A DNA stretch of 45,748 nucleotides from assembly GCA_937877565.1 (NCBI GenBank), contig CALFJB010000065.1, positions 1 to 45,748 on the forward strand. Direction: 5' to 3'. Shown piece after piece: positions 1 to 8,753 of this stretch; position 1 is the stretch's first letter; each line of letters opens with the position of its first letter. This stretch comes from an uncultured Selenomonadales bacterium. GTDB taxonomy: Bacteria > Bacillota > Negativicutes > Selenomonadales > Selenomonadaceae. The notes under the pieces are model-generated. The model saw only the letters and a list, made by a program, of their open reading frames with translations. It had not been told where the DNA came from and did no database searches. The translations under genes and the position numbers were made by a program.

Positions 1-28
1 GGCGAGTTATCTGCAAGTTATTTTCCAT
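1..28 (-). CDS. Start of a gene that leaves the window (first nine codons only)
   Basis: An ATG at 26-28 read on the minus strand follows a clear ribosome binding site (AAAGGAG, about 8 bases upstream) and opens the peptide MENNLQITR before the window ends. It lies directly after the phosphatase remnant and overlaps its last codons. Genes for SpoIIE/RsbU-type phosphatases are commonly followed by anti-sigma or anti-anti-sigma partners, so such a partner is a guess from context only. Nine residues cannot identify the protein. Confidence 0.4.
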
Positions 29-547
29 TATTAATTCTCCTTTCAAATTTTCCGGCAAGCATAGTAATATCGTCCGATTGTTCGGAGTAGTTAGAAAAAA
101 TTTTTTTAACCGACGAAATTTTTTCGTGTCTGTTCAAAAATTTTTTCAGACGTTCAAGCGAGTATAAATTGTCCACCGAATCAATGGCGAATTATGTCCG
201 GCACTTTTTAATAATGCAATAAAATTTCGCAAGGTTCGTAATTGCGGCCATAAACAGAGCGGCAGGACTCATTTGCAGATACGTCCGCTATCGTTGTGAA
301 AAGGTCAACGCATTTGTCTACAAAAAATTCTTCGGCAACATACTTGACTGAATCTGCGTTGCAACTTAAAGTTCAGTTTCAATGCGCTCATTATCCGCAA
401 TAACTTTTGTCAAGTCGGACATTTTAAATTTAAGTTCATCAGTCAGTTTGCAAAGCGTTGAGCATATGATTTTGTGTAATAATTGTAGAAAATCTTTGAT
501 AACTGATGTATAAAAGAATGACCGCTAAAACCAGCGCAAAGAATATT
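18..547 (-). pseudogene. Decayed HAMP/PP2C (SpoIIE/RsbU-type) serine phosphatase
   Basis: Minus-strand translation in shifting frames gives, in order, a membrane segment (FFALVLAVILLYISY), a HAMP-like helix (LTDELKFKMSDLTKVIADNE), the linker motif ATQIQSSMLP typical of SpoIIE-family phosphatases, the fragment SPAALFMAAITNL, and the C-terminal metal-site motif EQSDDITMLA. Stops and frameshifts separate all of them, and the piece between the linker and SPAALFMA is much too short, so catalytic sequence is deleted. Intact relatives dephosphorylate an anti-sigma antagonist at the membrane. The N-terminal sensor part is missing: the remnant begins abruptly at the end of the NRPS remnant. Confidence 0.7.
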
Positions 548-1943
548 AAACCTTATTGGGATTTTCTTCAGCAGCTTGAAAATTTTCCTGCTCAACAAAT
601 TTTATATCAAGTTTGCAATTTTGCATGAATTTGAAATTCGCCATCTGAATATCTTGCGGACAAAGTGCCGACGCGAATAATTTTTGAGCTAAGTTCGTCA
701 TTGGCAATGGCGTCAAGAATTGCACGCTCCGCCCAAAATTTTGAGCGAACATATTTATTCGTAAGCATTTGTTTAAAGTAAAGCGGTTTTTCAGTTGGTA
801 CAATATTTTCGTAATCTTCGCCATAAACGCCGCTGCGAATTGTGCTTATGGTTGAAACTTGAATAAATCGTAACTTTTAAGATTTACAAATATCAAAAAG
901 TTCCGCGTAATTTTGGTCAAAGTAATAAAACTGTTGAGCTTTAATCTGAATTTCGGCAGGTAAATCTTTTTCGTGTTGAGAATTGGCTCAAGTTTTGAGT
1001 AATCGTAATTGGAAATTCCTTTATCAATGACGGCAACAGAATCGTTTTCTTATAAGGCGGAAAGTTCGCGAGGAGTCCGATTAAGAAAAAAATTAGCAAA
1101 ATTTACTTTGTAGCCAAGTTTTTGCGTCATAATGACGACGTGAATAACAAGCAAAGAATTCCGTCGTCCCAAGTCGAAGAAACATTTATCATCACCAACG
1201 CCTTCAATCTGTAATATTTCCCCAAGAATTGATAAAATTTTACCAAGTTCGATTTTCAAATTTTCCGAGTCAAGAATCTTGTCAGCCGTGAAGTTCGCAC
1301 AAATATGTTAAATGCCCTTATCTTTGCAATTTTTAAAATATAATTTTTAATGCCGTCAATCTTCGACAACGCGCTTTCAACAAAATTTCTCATATTCGCA
1401 GAAATTGTAGTTTCGATTGATCCGTAAGTGTTGACAATTCTTGCGCCGGTAATCTTGCTTAACTTTGTCAAAAGTTTTTCATAATCAGTTCCGCCCACTT
1501 GTCGGATTCGCCTGTTCTTTATCAGCAAGCGCCAAAGTCAAGCTGTTGAACAATGGCAAAATAATTTCCTTCAGAGTCAAGTAAAATGAAAAAGTGCGGA
1601 TGTTCTCTAATCTGCGCGCAGATTTTACCATTTATGAATATCCCAAATTTACAGACGACTGGAAATTTGAAGTGTCGTAAAATCAACGGATGTGCGGCGC
1701 CTGCTTTTTTAATCGGGACAGAAAGTCATTTCGTCAAAAAATTTTTATTCGTCGGAATAATTCAAATGAATCAATTTCATAGTGACTTCCATAATCGAAA
1801 AACCGGCGATTGTCATTATTAACGCTCAATTCAAACTAACCTGCCCATTTTGTGAAAAAATCTGATTCATTAAAAGAATTGTTAAGAATCAACAAGAGTC
1901 AAAATTTTTTAACACTGCGTAAGCAATACCGCTTTCTCTGAAT
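546..1943 (-). pseudogene. Decayed nonribosomal peptide synthetase (C?-A-PCP-reductase remnants)
   Basis: On the minus strand several NRPS signatures appear in order but in different frames. Around 1896-1943 lies GIAYAVLKNF, resembling the C-terminal part of condensation domains (weak). At 1390-1510 lies an adenylation core with NTYGSIETTISAN, matching the A5 motif NTYGPTETT. At 1050-1259 lies a peptidyl carrier domain in which the phosphopantetheine serine is retained in GRRNSLL. At 546-1045 lies the C-terminal half of a thioester reductase domain (FIQVSTIS, GVYGEDYENIVPTEK, YVRSKFWAERAILDAI). The Rossmann nucleotide-binding motif of the reductase and most of the adenylation domain are deleted, and stops interrupt every part. 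The gene is dead. Its product is unknown, but a terminal reductase normally releases an aldehyde or alcohol. Confidence 0.7.
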
Positions 1944-2235
1944 TTTTACAAAGTTGAAACGTACTCGTTCGGAATTTATTTTTTGATGTATAGGTTGAAA
2001 AGTTTTTTCTTGTCTATGAAAATTATTGATCTGCGTTAAAAAGATTGTGTGCTTTTATTGGCGACTGATATGATGGCAGATTATTCAATGATTCAATGAC
2101 GATGATTCCCAAGCCCATGCAGTTTATTTGTAGGACAAAATATTTTTCGTGAATTGTCCTCGCTTTATTCAAAAAGGTAAAGTACGCTTTCTGATGAAGT
2201 CAACCATACTGAATATAAAATCGGGTTCAATTACT
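1944..2235. other. Non-coding stretch between NRPS remnant and TadG-like gene
   Basis: No convincing reading frame, RNA gene or terminator was seen. A short tandem 'gattcaatgattcaatgac' occurs around 2083-2101. The stretch probably also derives from decayed sequence, and no terminator is evident for the TadG-like gene that ends at 2236. Confidence 0.4.
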
Positions 2236-5200
2236 CTAGTCCATCCAACCTGCGCGTACCGTAGTAAAAAACATATCTTCAACTTCCCAATTATCACTTT
2301 CCACACCGTTGACTGTGTGCTTGAGCTTATTAACATTCAGGTAAATGTAATTGACCAATTTTAAATCCGAAATTTGGAAAAAACTGTAGCCGGAAGTCCC
2401 CGCCAAATTGAAAGTAGTATTTTTGTAAATGCGCTCCAATACTGGTATCCTATAATCTTTGTTCAATCTGCTTTTACTTGTCCCTACGTATTTCCCGTCG
2501 GCAGTAATTTGCCCTTTGTCGTTCGGAATTTCTTCCGGGTCTTTAGGCGCCCGAGTGTAGACGTTCCAATAATCATTAAACACAGATGACGATCCGATTA
2601 ACGCCCGGTTACTAGCTTCAGTATTGACGACACTAACTTCCTTTTTGCTTTCAGGATCATCTGGGTCAATTTTAGTTTGTATAATTTCATGCGGAGTTAT
2701 CGGCTTCGTCAAGATATTGCCGCTTTTATCGACGATAATGTAATTATCTGCATCTTTGGAGTTATTTTCAACTTTCATATAAAAATTGCTGTCGCCTTCA
2801 TTAATGTATTGAACTTCATCGCCCACCAAAATTTTTCTGTACCGATTTAAAAGTTTTTGATTATTAAGCGCTTCGGCAACTTCAGAGTTGAGCATAAAAT
2901 ATGTGATTCCATTTTGCTCCGAAAAAGCCAACTTATCCTTCTTCCATTTTTCGTACTGCTTATCAGTATCGTGCCACTTTCTGTCGATTGTCCAACTGTC
3001 GCCCCATTGATTGTTGGGATTTACAAATACGTCAGCAATGGAAATATTTTTACTATTTGGGGCGTCGATTGAATCGCTAATTTCTTTATCTGTAAAATTA
3101 TTGTCAATCATTCTTACGCCCTTACCATTGCCATTCGCATTAGTCATTGTCGTCAATTTGAGATCGTAAACACAAACGTAAAAATAGTTCTTGTTGGTTC
3201 GGACTTTTACGTAAGGCAATTTATTTTTTTCAACATACTTTGTCGTGCCGTCAACCGTAACTTTTACGTAAGAATCATTTTTCTTCGTGTCCGAAATGTC
3301 GGAAGTGGCAACGTAGTAAATCGCTGTCGTCTCATTGTAATTTTCATCAGGAAAGCTGACGGCGGAAATTTGTGAATCGGTTAATCCGGAAAAAGTCTTG
3401 AACTTTTCTTTGTAAGTGGCATTAATGTATGCCGCAAAAGTTTTATTTTCATTTACGTTGCCACCCTCTGTCACAAGATATTGATTATGGTCTGCCTTAG
3501 TGTAATTCACAAAAATATATTTGGGAGCGTGCATTTCTTCGTAAAAAGAAATTAGCCCATTGCCGCTGTCAATTTCTTGAGCGCCTTCGTTCAAGGCAAC
3601 GACTTCATCATGATCTAGAATATCTTTGGCAAGGACGTAAAGTTTTTTGTCAGTATTGTCGGCAGAAGAGACTTCAATATATCCGCCATTGAATTTACTC
3701 GGCGCGTTAAAGCCGTCGTACAAAATAAAGCCGTTTTTCATATCGTCGGCAGTTGCGGAATGTACAAAACATTTTGCGATGACAAATCCATTAAGCTTAT
3801 TTCCATTGCCATTGATGACGACTGGACTTTCAGGCATATAAAAAATTGCGTTTAAGTCTTCGTTCAAATTAATTACAACCGGCTGCGAATGTCGCAAAAG
3901 TACTCCGTTTGAATCTGTCGCATAATCTATATTTTCTGGACCAGTATAAAAAATTATGTACGGACGTTGCGTGTAATGATTGGAATCAGCTCCCGTGTTA
4001 TCGGCATTAAAGTTGAGCGTAATTTGTCGTACAGAGTTATAGTTTACGTGTCCGGCTTTTCCAGGAATATAGCCAAGATTTATAATCGGCTCGCTTTCAA
4101 TTCTCACCCAAAGTGGATCTGCGTACAGTGAAGAATCACGAGTCGGAAAGGCTTGATTAAATTCAGCGTTGAAAAGAATCCTTTTGTCGTTACCTTCAGT
4201 AGCGGACCAACCTTCAGTAAAATTATAAGTCTGCCCTGTTACCGCTTGACCTAAGTCCCAATCTGAATTGAATCTTTTCAAAATTTCGGCGCGAAAGTCA
4301 AGGTTAATCGAATCAACTTCGCTTGCCGAATAAAATTTACCTCCATTGGCTGAAGTTCTATTCGCAGTGCTGGTGTCAAAAGTTGGAGTTACCGTTACAG
4401 TTTCAGTTCTGTACGCATCGCCACTGTTATATTTTATTCCTACCTTTGTGTCACTGCCTTTACCGGCTTGATAGTGATTCCATTTTTCGGCATAAGAACC
4501 TTCCGTGCCTTTGTAATAATTTTGATATTCCCAGTTATCAATAACTTTTGTGCGTTCCAATTCTTGAAAAATCGTAACCAAATCTTTGTCGTGAGGTTGC
4601 AAAAGTGCAACGGCTCTAACACTTGCTTTCATATCGTCAAACCAGCCTGGCAAAAAGAAATGTCGAATATCTTCGGTCAATTCGACGACATAGTAAAGAG
4701 TTCCAAGAACATCATTCTTGCCGTCAATCCTTTTATACTTCAAATAGATTTCACCTTCGACATTTTGTTCGCCGTCGGAAGTCGAAAAAGCCCATTCATC
4801 AGTTGTACTTAAAGAGTTCCAGCCGCCGGAATTACTTCCAGCTAAATCAAATGATTCAGCAAGATCAGTTTCAGAATCCCGCAAATTAATTCTTGTGTAA
4901 TTTTCAGCACTATTGCGGCTACGCAGTAATAAATCTTTTATTGTTTCTGCGCTATGATAATTCTTCAACTCGCCAAAAAGCTTAGTCGCGTTTTCATAGT
5001 CATCAAAATCAGTAGGCAATTCATTCTTAGCAAGCAAGTTCGTAAAATAATTACTAAAGTATAAAGTTTCGTCCTCAACGATAGATATTGCACCGGCACG
5101 CGCCGCCGCATCAGCCGCATTTTGCAAACGCGAAACATTAAGATAGTACCAGCCTAAATCCATTCCGACGCCGACAAACAAAATTATGATTGGCATTAGC

Positions 5201-5250
5201 AGTGCATAAAAAACTAAAGTTTGTCCGCGTTGATTTTTTTTGAATTTCAT
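2236..5250 (-). CDS. Large TadE/TadG-like pilus-assembly family protein, membrane anchored
   Basis: A 1004-residue protein. Residues about 8-55 form a Tad_N/TadE-G-like N-terminus: a basic stretch ending RGQ, a hydrophobic helix, then DLGWYYLNVSRLQNAADAAARAGA, which is the usual TadG signature. The rest is a long polar, Asn/Asp/Tyr-rich extracellular region with no recognised domain; residues near 500 (PVVINGNGNKLNGFVIAK) suggest a beta-rich fold. Family members are inner-membrane or secreted minor components of tight-adherence pili, but typical TadE/F/G proteins are much shorter. The start follows a good site (GGAAGGAG about 11 bases upstream). No other tad genes lie in the window, so a role in a Flp pilus cannot be assumed. 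The product is likely exported by the N-terminal helix. Confidence 0.75.
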   Translation of the reverse strand: MKFKKNQRGQTLVFYALLMPIIILFVGVGMDLGWYYLNVSRLQNAADAAARAGAISIVEDETLYFSNYFTNLLAKNELPTDFDDYENATKLFGELKNYHSAETIKDLLLRSRNSAENYTRINLRDSETDLAESFDLAGSNSGGWNSLSTTDEWAFSTSDGEQNVEGEIYLKYKRIDGKNDVLGTLYYVVELTEDIRHFFLPGWFDDMKASVRAVALLQPHDKDLVTIFQELERTKVIDNWEYQNYYKGTEGSYAEKWNHYQAGKGSDTKVGIKYNSGDAYRTETVTVTPTFDTSTANRTSANGGKFYSASEVDSINLDFRAEILKRFNSDWDLGQAVTGQTYNFTEGWSATEGNDKRILFNAEFNQAFPTRDSSLYADPLWVRIESEPIINLGYIPGKAGHVNYNSVRQITLNFNADNTGADSNHYTQRPYIIFYTGPENIDYATDSNGVLLRHSQPVVINLNEDLNAIFYMPESPVVINGNGNKLNGFVIAKCFVHSATADDMKNGFILYDGFNAPSKFNGGYIEVSSADNTDKKLYVLAKDILDHDEVVALNEGAQEIDSGNGLISFYEEMHAPKYIFVNYTKADHNQYLVTEGGNVNENKTFAAYINATYKEKFKTFSGLTDSQISAVSFPDENYNETTAIYYVATSDISDTKKNDSYVKVTVDGTTKYVEKNKLPYVKVRTNKNYFYVCVYDLKLTTMTNANGNGKGVRMIDNNFTDKEISDSIDAPNSKNISIADVFVNPNNQWGDSWTIDRKWHDTDKQYEKWKKDKLAFSEQNGITYFMLNSEVAEALNNQKLLNRYRKILVGDEVQYINEGDSNFYMKVENNSKDADNYIIVDKSGNILTKPITPHEIIQTKIDPDDPESKKEVSVVNTEASNRALIGSSSVFNDYWNVYTRAPKDPEEIPNDKGQITADGKYVGTSKSRLNKDYRIPVLERIYKNTTFNLAGTSGYSFFQISDLKLVNYIYLNVNKLKHTVNGVESDNWEVEDMFFTTVRAGWMD

Positions 5251-5324
5251 AATGTCACAGCTCCTTCCGTAAAATATTTTATAAAATGTCGCTCGAAAAT
5301 TTCACAAATCAAGCCATTGAAAAA

Positions 5325-5360
5325 TTGACATACCCTCAAACAATAATTAAAATTATGTCA
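5325..5360 (+). promoter_or_regulatory. Promoter of the 5525 gene with bracketing inverted repeat
   Basis: TTGACA at 5325-5330 and TAAAAT at 5348-5353 are separated by 17 bases, giving a near-consensus vegetative promoter that would start transcription around 5360. An inverted repeat TGACATA (5326-5332) / TATGTCA (5354-5360) has its arms on the -35 box and on the start region. That is a geometry expected for a repressor operator, though no regulator is assigned. Confidence 0.55.
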
Positions 5361-5524
5361 TATAAAAAATTTTTTGAAAATAACTTAAAGGTACGGTAAG
5401 ATGAACTAAAGATATTTCGGAATTGAATTTTAGAATATCGAAAAATTTTAGTCAAGATAAGCACAAGCACATTTAACTTTGATATTCAATATCCCAAATT
5501 GAGATTAGATAAGGATGATACCCA

Positions 5525-6379
5525 ATGAAAGATGGTGTAGAAAAAATTGTCGAAATTATAAGATGTAATTTTCCTAACGGACTGCGCGACGACTTTATTG
5601 ATACCAACAAAGTTTTACGAATATATTCGGCAAATTCTCCAAAAGAAAAAATTTCGCGTAGCAATATAGCTGAAATAATTCGCGCAAATGGTATTGAAGA
5701 CTGCGGAAAATTTTATTTTATTTCCGAAGATGCCTTGAAAAAAATTCTCCGCCTTTTCGACGACATTTTAAAAACTTCTTCCGTAATTTATTATTCCGCT
5801 GTCTACGAACGCTACACGGATTTTTTTACCCGCCTGCATATTTTTTCGCCTGAAGTTTTAAAAAAATTATTGCAAAAATATGACTCAATTCATTTTTATT
5901 ATGCCGATTTTTGTTCGGCAAATAGTATGGTGCGCCTGGAATATGAAGTCTCAAGAATTTTTGCGCGGACAAATATTTCATTGTCTCTGGAAAATTTGAA
6001 AAGTATATTGCCCTATGTTCCAAAAGGAAAAATTTTGGAAGTTCTTTCCGACACAAAAAAATATTTACCTACGACTACTGGCAAATATATTCCAGTGGCA
6101 AAAATTAATTTCGATATGGAAGAAATTATGGAGGCTAAACAACAAATAAATTCAAGCATAAATCAAAATGGCTTCGCAACTCTTGATGATTATGAGTTCG
6201 GCTTGAATTTTGCGTATAATGATGAAATTGACAAAAAAACTTTAAGTCGTCTAATCTATGAAAATTTTTTTGCTTCACATTTCATAAGACGCGGCAAAAA
6301 AATCTTGCCCAAAAATGATATTGCTAAAAATAAGAAATTCACACGGCGTAATGGAGATTTTGCGCAAATTTATTGCTGA
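5525..6379 (+). CDS. Uncharacterised protein upstream of the BREX-like operon
   Basis: A 284-residue soluble, Lys/Ile/Phe-rich protein that I do not recognise. It starts with ATG 10 bases after an AAGGA ribosome binding site. The predicted fold is mostly helical, with several short helix-turn-helix-like or winged-helix-like segments: residues about 1-70 (SRSNIAEIIRANGIED) and 185-265 (LSRLIYENFFASHFIRRGKKIL). The C-terminus after residue 265 is basic and irregular, so it may be a shortened version of a longer protein. The gene has its own strong promoter and is separated from brxP by 85 bases that hold a second promoter element, so it may be a separate unit. A regulator or accessory protein of the BREX operon is possible from position, but there is no direct support. 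Confidence 0.6.
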   Translation: MKDGVEKIVEIIRCNFPNGLRDDFIDTNKVLRIYSANSPKEKISRSNIAEIIRANGIEDCGKFYFISEDALKKILRLFDDILKTSSVIYYSAVYERYTDFFTRLHIFSPEVLKKLLQKYDSIHFYYADFCSANSMVRLEYEVSRIFARTNISLSLENLKSILPYVPKGKILEVLSDTKKYLPTTTGKYIPVAKINFDMEEIMEAKQQINSSINQNGFATLDDYEFGLNFAYNDEIDKKTLSRLIYENFFASHFIRRGKKILPKNDIAKNKKFTRRNGDFAQIYC

Positions 6380-6451
6380 TAAAAATAACCTGCGCGCATA
6401 AGATTTTTTCTTTCGTTGAAAATTTAATGCCGAGTTTTAAAATTTTTGGTG

Positions 6452-6464
6452 TATAATATTTTTT
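6452..6464 (+). promoter_or_regulatory. Consensus -10 box just before brxP; likely leaderless transcript
   Basis: A perfect TATAAT lies at 6452-6457, only 7 bases before the brxP ATG at 6465, preceded by TG. No ribosome binding site precedes the ATG. If this box is used, transcription would begin at or within a base or two of the start codon, giving a leaderless mRNA. No convincing -35 box is seen 16-18 bases upstream. Confidence 0.45.
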
Positions 6465-8753
6465 ATGTACAAATATGAATTTGACGAAGAGACAGGCGGA
6501 ATTTTATTAACCAACACAGATTCTCAAATGTCAAAAGAACCTCGACCGATTTACGCAACTGAAATGGATATTTTGGGATTTAATCGGCGTTGGAATTATG
6601 CTAACCAAAATGATATTCCCTACCTTTGGGCAGAGTCTGGAAATTATTTTTATCGCGGGAAAAAAATTGCCGTCGTTAAGGGCGGCTCTCTTTATGAAAA
6701 ACCGCAACTTGAATTTGTTGACAATGACGACTTGCCGGAAAGTGAAACGCTCCTACCGGTTGATTTGAAAAAAATGTCAGCTAAAAATTTTGATATTATG
6801 GAAAATCTTCGGCAATTTACAGTTAAGAGAATTTATAATTATTGGCTACGTATGAAACGACATCTTGATTGTTTTCACGTGGCTTTCAGCGGCGGTAAAG
6901 ATTCGATTGTACTTTTGGATTTAGTCAAGCAAGCCTTGCCAAAGTCGGCATTTATTGTAGTCTTTGGAGATACGCAAATGGAATTTCCCGATACTTATAA
7001 AGTTATTGACGAAGTTGAAAAGCAATGTGTCAATGAAGGGATTGAATTTTATCGCGCCGCGTCGGAAATGTCGCCCGAAAAAACTTGGCAACTTTTTGGT
7101 CCGCCCGCAACAGTTTTGCGTTGGTGTTGCAGTGTGCATAAAGCCGCGCCGCAAACTTTAAAACTTAGAGAAGTTTTAGGTAAACCCAATTTTGTCGGTG
7201 CTGATTTCGTAGGTGTTCGCGCTCAAGAAAGTGTTAAGCGTTCAAGTTATGACGTTGAAAATATCGGAATGAAACAGCGCGGTCAATATTCACACAATTC
7301 TATTTTGGAGTGGAGTTCGGCGGAAATTTGGCTTTATATTTTTATGCATAATTTGCCGATTAATCAAACGTACAAAAAAGGTAATGCACGCGCAGGTTGT
7401 TTGCTTTGTCCAATGTCTAGCGGCAGAGCAAATTTTTTTCGCAATAATGCATATCCCGATGAAGTCGAAAAATTTGTAGATTACATAAGAGAAGCCGTAA
7501 CCGACACAGATATTGATTCGTACATAGTCAACGGAGGCTGGATTAATCGGCGTAATGGCAGGGATTTAAAAAGTTGCGTGTCGAATTACAGTGAAAAAAA
7601 TTTTGGGAGTTCTATATATATTACTGTGAGTACTCCAAAAGCCGATTGGCGGGAGTGGATAAAAACTATGCAAGAGCCATTTTCAATGCCCGAAATTCAA
7701 GAATTTGAGGACCAATCTATTGCCGCGAAAATTAATGTAAATTGTAATAAAAAATCTGAAATAAAAATTCTTAAGTCTATCTTTCACAAAGTTGCTTCAT
7801 GTATAAATTGTGGCGTTTGCGAATCAAATTGCAGGCACGGAGCTATTTCATTTAAAAACGGTTTTCGCGTCGACGAAAAAAAATGCGTCCACTGTTTGCA
7901 ATGTCATGATTTAAATGCCGGCTGTTTGCTTTTCGATTCAAATAAATTACCTTTAGGAGATACTATAAATACTATGAAAAGTTTGAATACCTTTGCTGAC
8001 CATGCCCCAAAAGTTGAATGGTTAAAAATTTTTTTTTATGACCCTGAATCTTTTTTAGAAAAAAATAATCTCGGACCTGTACAAATCACGAAATTTAGAC
8101 GGTTTTTAGTTGACGCCGAACTTGTGGACAGAAAAACTAAAACGCCTACAGATTTTACGACGCTGATAAAAAATCTTGGCTGGGATTCGGCAACGTCTTG
8201 GGGTTTAATTCTCATCAACCTTGTATATAATAATCCGCAAATTCGTTGGTATGTTGAAAATTTGCCCGTCGGTGAAGGAATAGCCCGCGAAGTTGTCGAA
8301 GAAAATTTACAATCTATAAAAGTTTCAGTGAAAGATTCTAAGTCAATCGCTAAATCTTTTAAGAGACTGTGCGAAATTCCGTTAGGAAAAAATTTAAAGT
8401 TCGGAACTGCTGTCTGCAACGAAGCTCATCTTATTACTTTGAAACGTACAAAGGCTAGAGTCGACGACGGACGAGTTATCTTGTATGCACTGTATAAATT
8501 TGCGGAGGCAACGGGCGGTTGGTATCAATTCACATTATCGCGACTGATGAGTACTGCAGATTCTGCGGGCATAAGTCCTACAAAAATTTTCGGAATTGAC
8601 CGTGAAGAAATGCAACGATTTTTAAACGGCTTGTCGACAAATTATCCCGACTTCATTAACGCAACTTTCACGCACGACCTTGAAAAAATTTCGTTGTTTG
8701 CTGATAAAAATTCGCAGAACGTTTTAAATTTGTTCGACCATTTAAGAGGGTGA
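6465..8753 (+). CDS. brxP: BrxP-like PAPS reductase / ferredoxin / DUF4007 fusion (BREX type 4)
   Basis: A 762-residue protein. Residues 135-320 are a PAPS/APS reductase-type ATP pyrophosphatase domain with PP-loop SGGKDS (142-147). An RWCC pair (C221, C222) and CLLC (C312, C315) match the [4Fe-4S] ligands of APS-reductase and DndC-like proteins. Residues 446-487 carry a ferredoxin-like cluster (CINCGVCESNC, then CVHCLQC). Residues about 510-760 resemble the DUF4007 domain. BrxP is the hallmark of type 4 BREX, where it replaces the PglX methyltransferase. DndC-type homologues place sulfur into DNA backbones, so a phosphorothioate-forming step is a reasonable inference. The stop overlaps the brxC start by 4 bases, indicating translational coupling. 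ATG is chosen because the family N-terminus (MYKYEFDEETGG) begins here. Confidence 0.85.
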   Translation: MYKYEFDEETGGILLTNTDSQMSKEPRPIYATEMDILGFNRRWNYANQNDIPYLWAESGNYFYRGKKIAVVKGGSLYEKPQLEFVDNDDLPESETLLPVDLKKMSAKNFDIMENLRQFTVKRIYNYWLRMKRHLDCFHVAFSGGKDSIVLLDLVKQALPKSAFIVVFGDTQMEFPDTYKVIDEVEKQCVNEGIEFYRAASEMSPEKTWQLFGPPATVLRWCCSVHKAAPQTLKLREVLGKPNFVGADFVGVRAQESVKRSSYDVENIGMKQRGQYSHNSILEWSSAEIWLYIFMHNLPINQTYKKGNARAGCLLCPMSSGRANFFRNNAYPDEVEKFVDYIREAVTDTDIDSYIVNGGWINRRNGRDLKSCVSNYSEKNFGSSIYITVSTPKADWREWIKTMQEPFSMPEIQEFEDQSIAAKINVNCNKKSEIKILKSIFHKVASCINCGVCESNCRHGAISFKNGFRVDEKKCVHCLQCHDLNAGCLLFDSNKLPLGDTINTMKSLNTFADHAPKVEWLKIFFYDPESFLEKNNLGPVQITKFRRFLVDAELVDRKTKTPTDFTTLIKNLGWDSATSWGLILINLVYNNPQIRWYVENLPVGEGIAREVVEENLQSIKVSVKDSKSIAKSFKRLCEIPLGKNLKFGTAVCNEAHLITLKRTKARVDDGRVILYALYKFAEATGGWYQFTLSRLMSTADSAGISPTKIFGIDREEMQRFLNGLSTNYPDFINATFTHDLEKISLFADKNSQNVLNLFDHLRG

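Noticed and set aside
1586..1822. 78-codon plus-strand frame in the decayed region
   Set aside because: It is antisense to the NRPS remnant, lacks a ribosome binding site and shows no family features.
5525..6379. The unknown gene as BrxA or BrxB
   Set aside because: Length and visible sequence do not match the short BrxA/BrxB families I know, and type 4 systems are not known to carry them.
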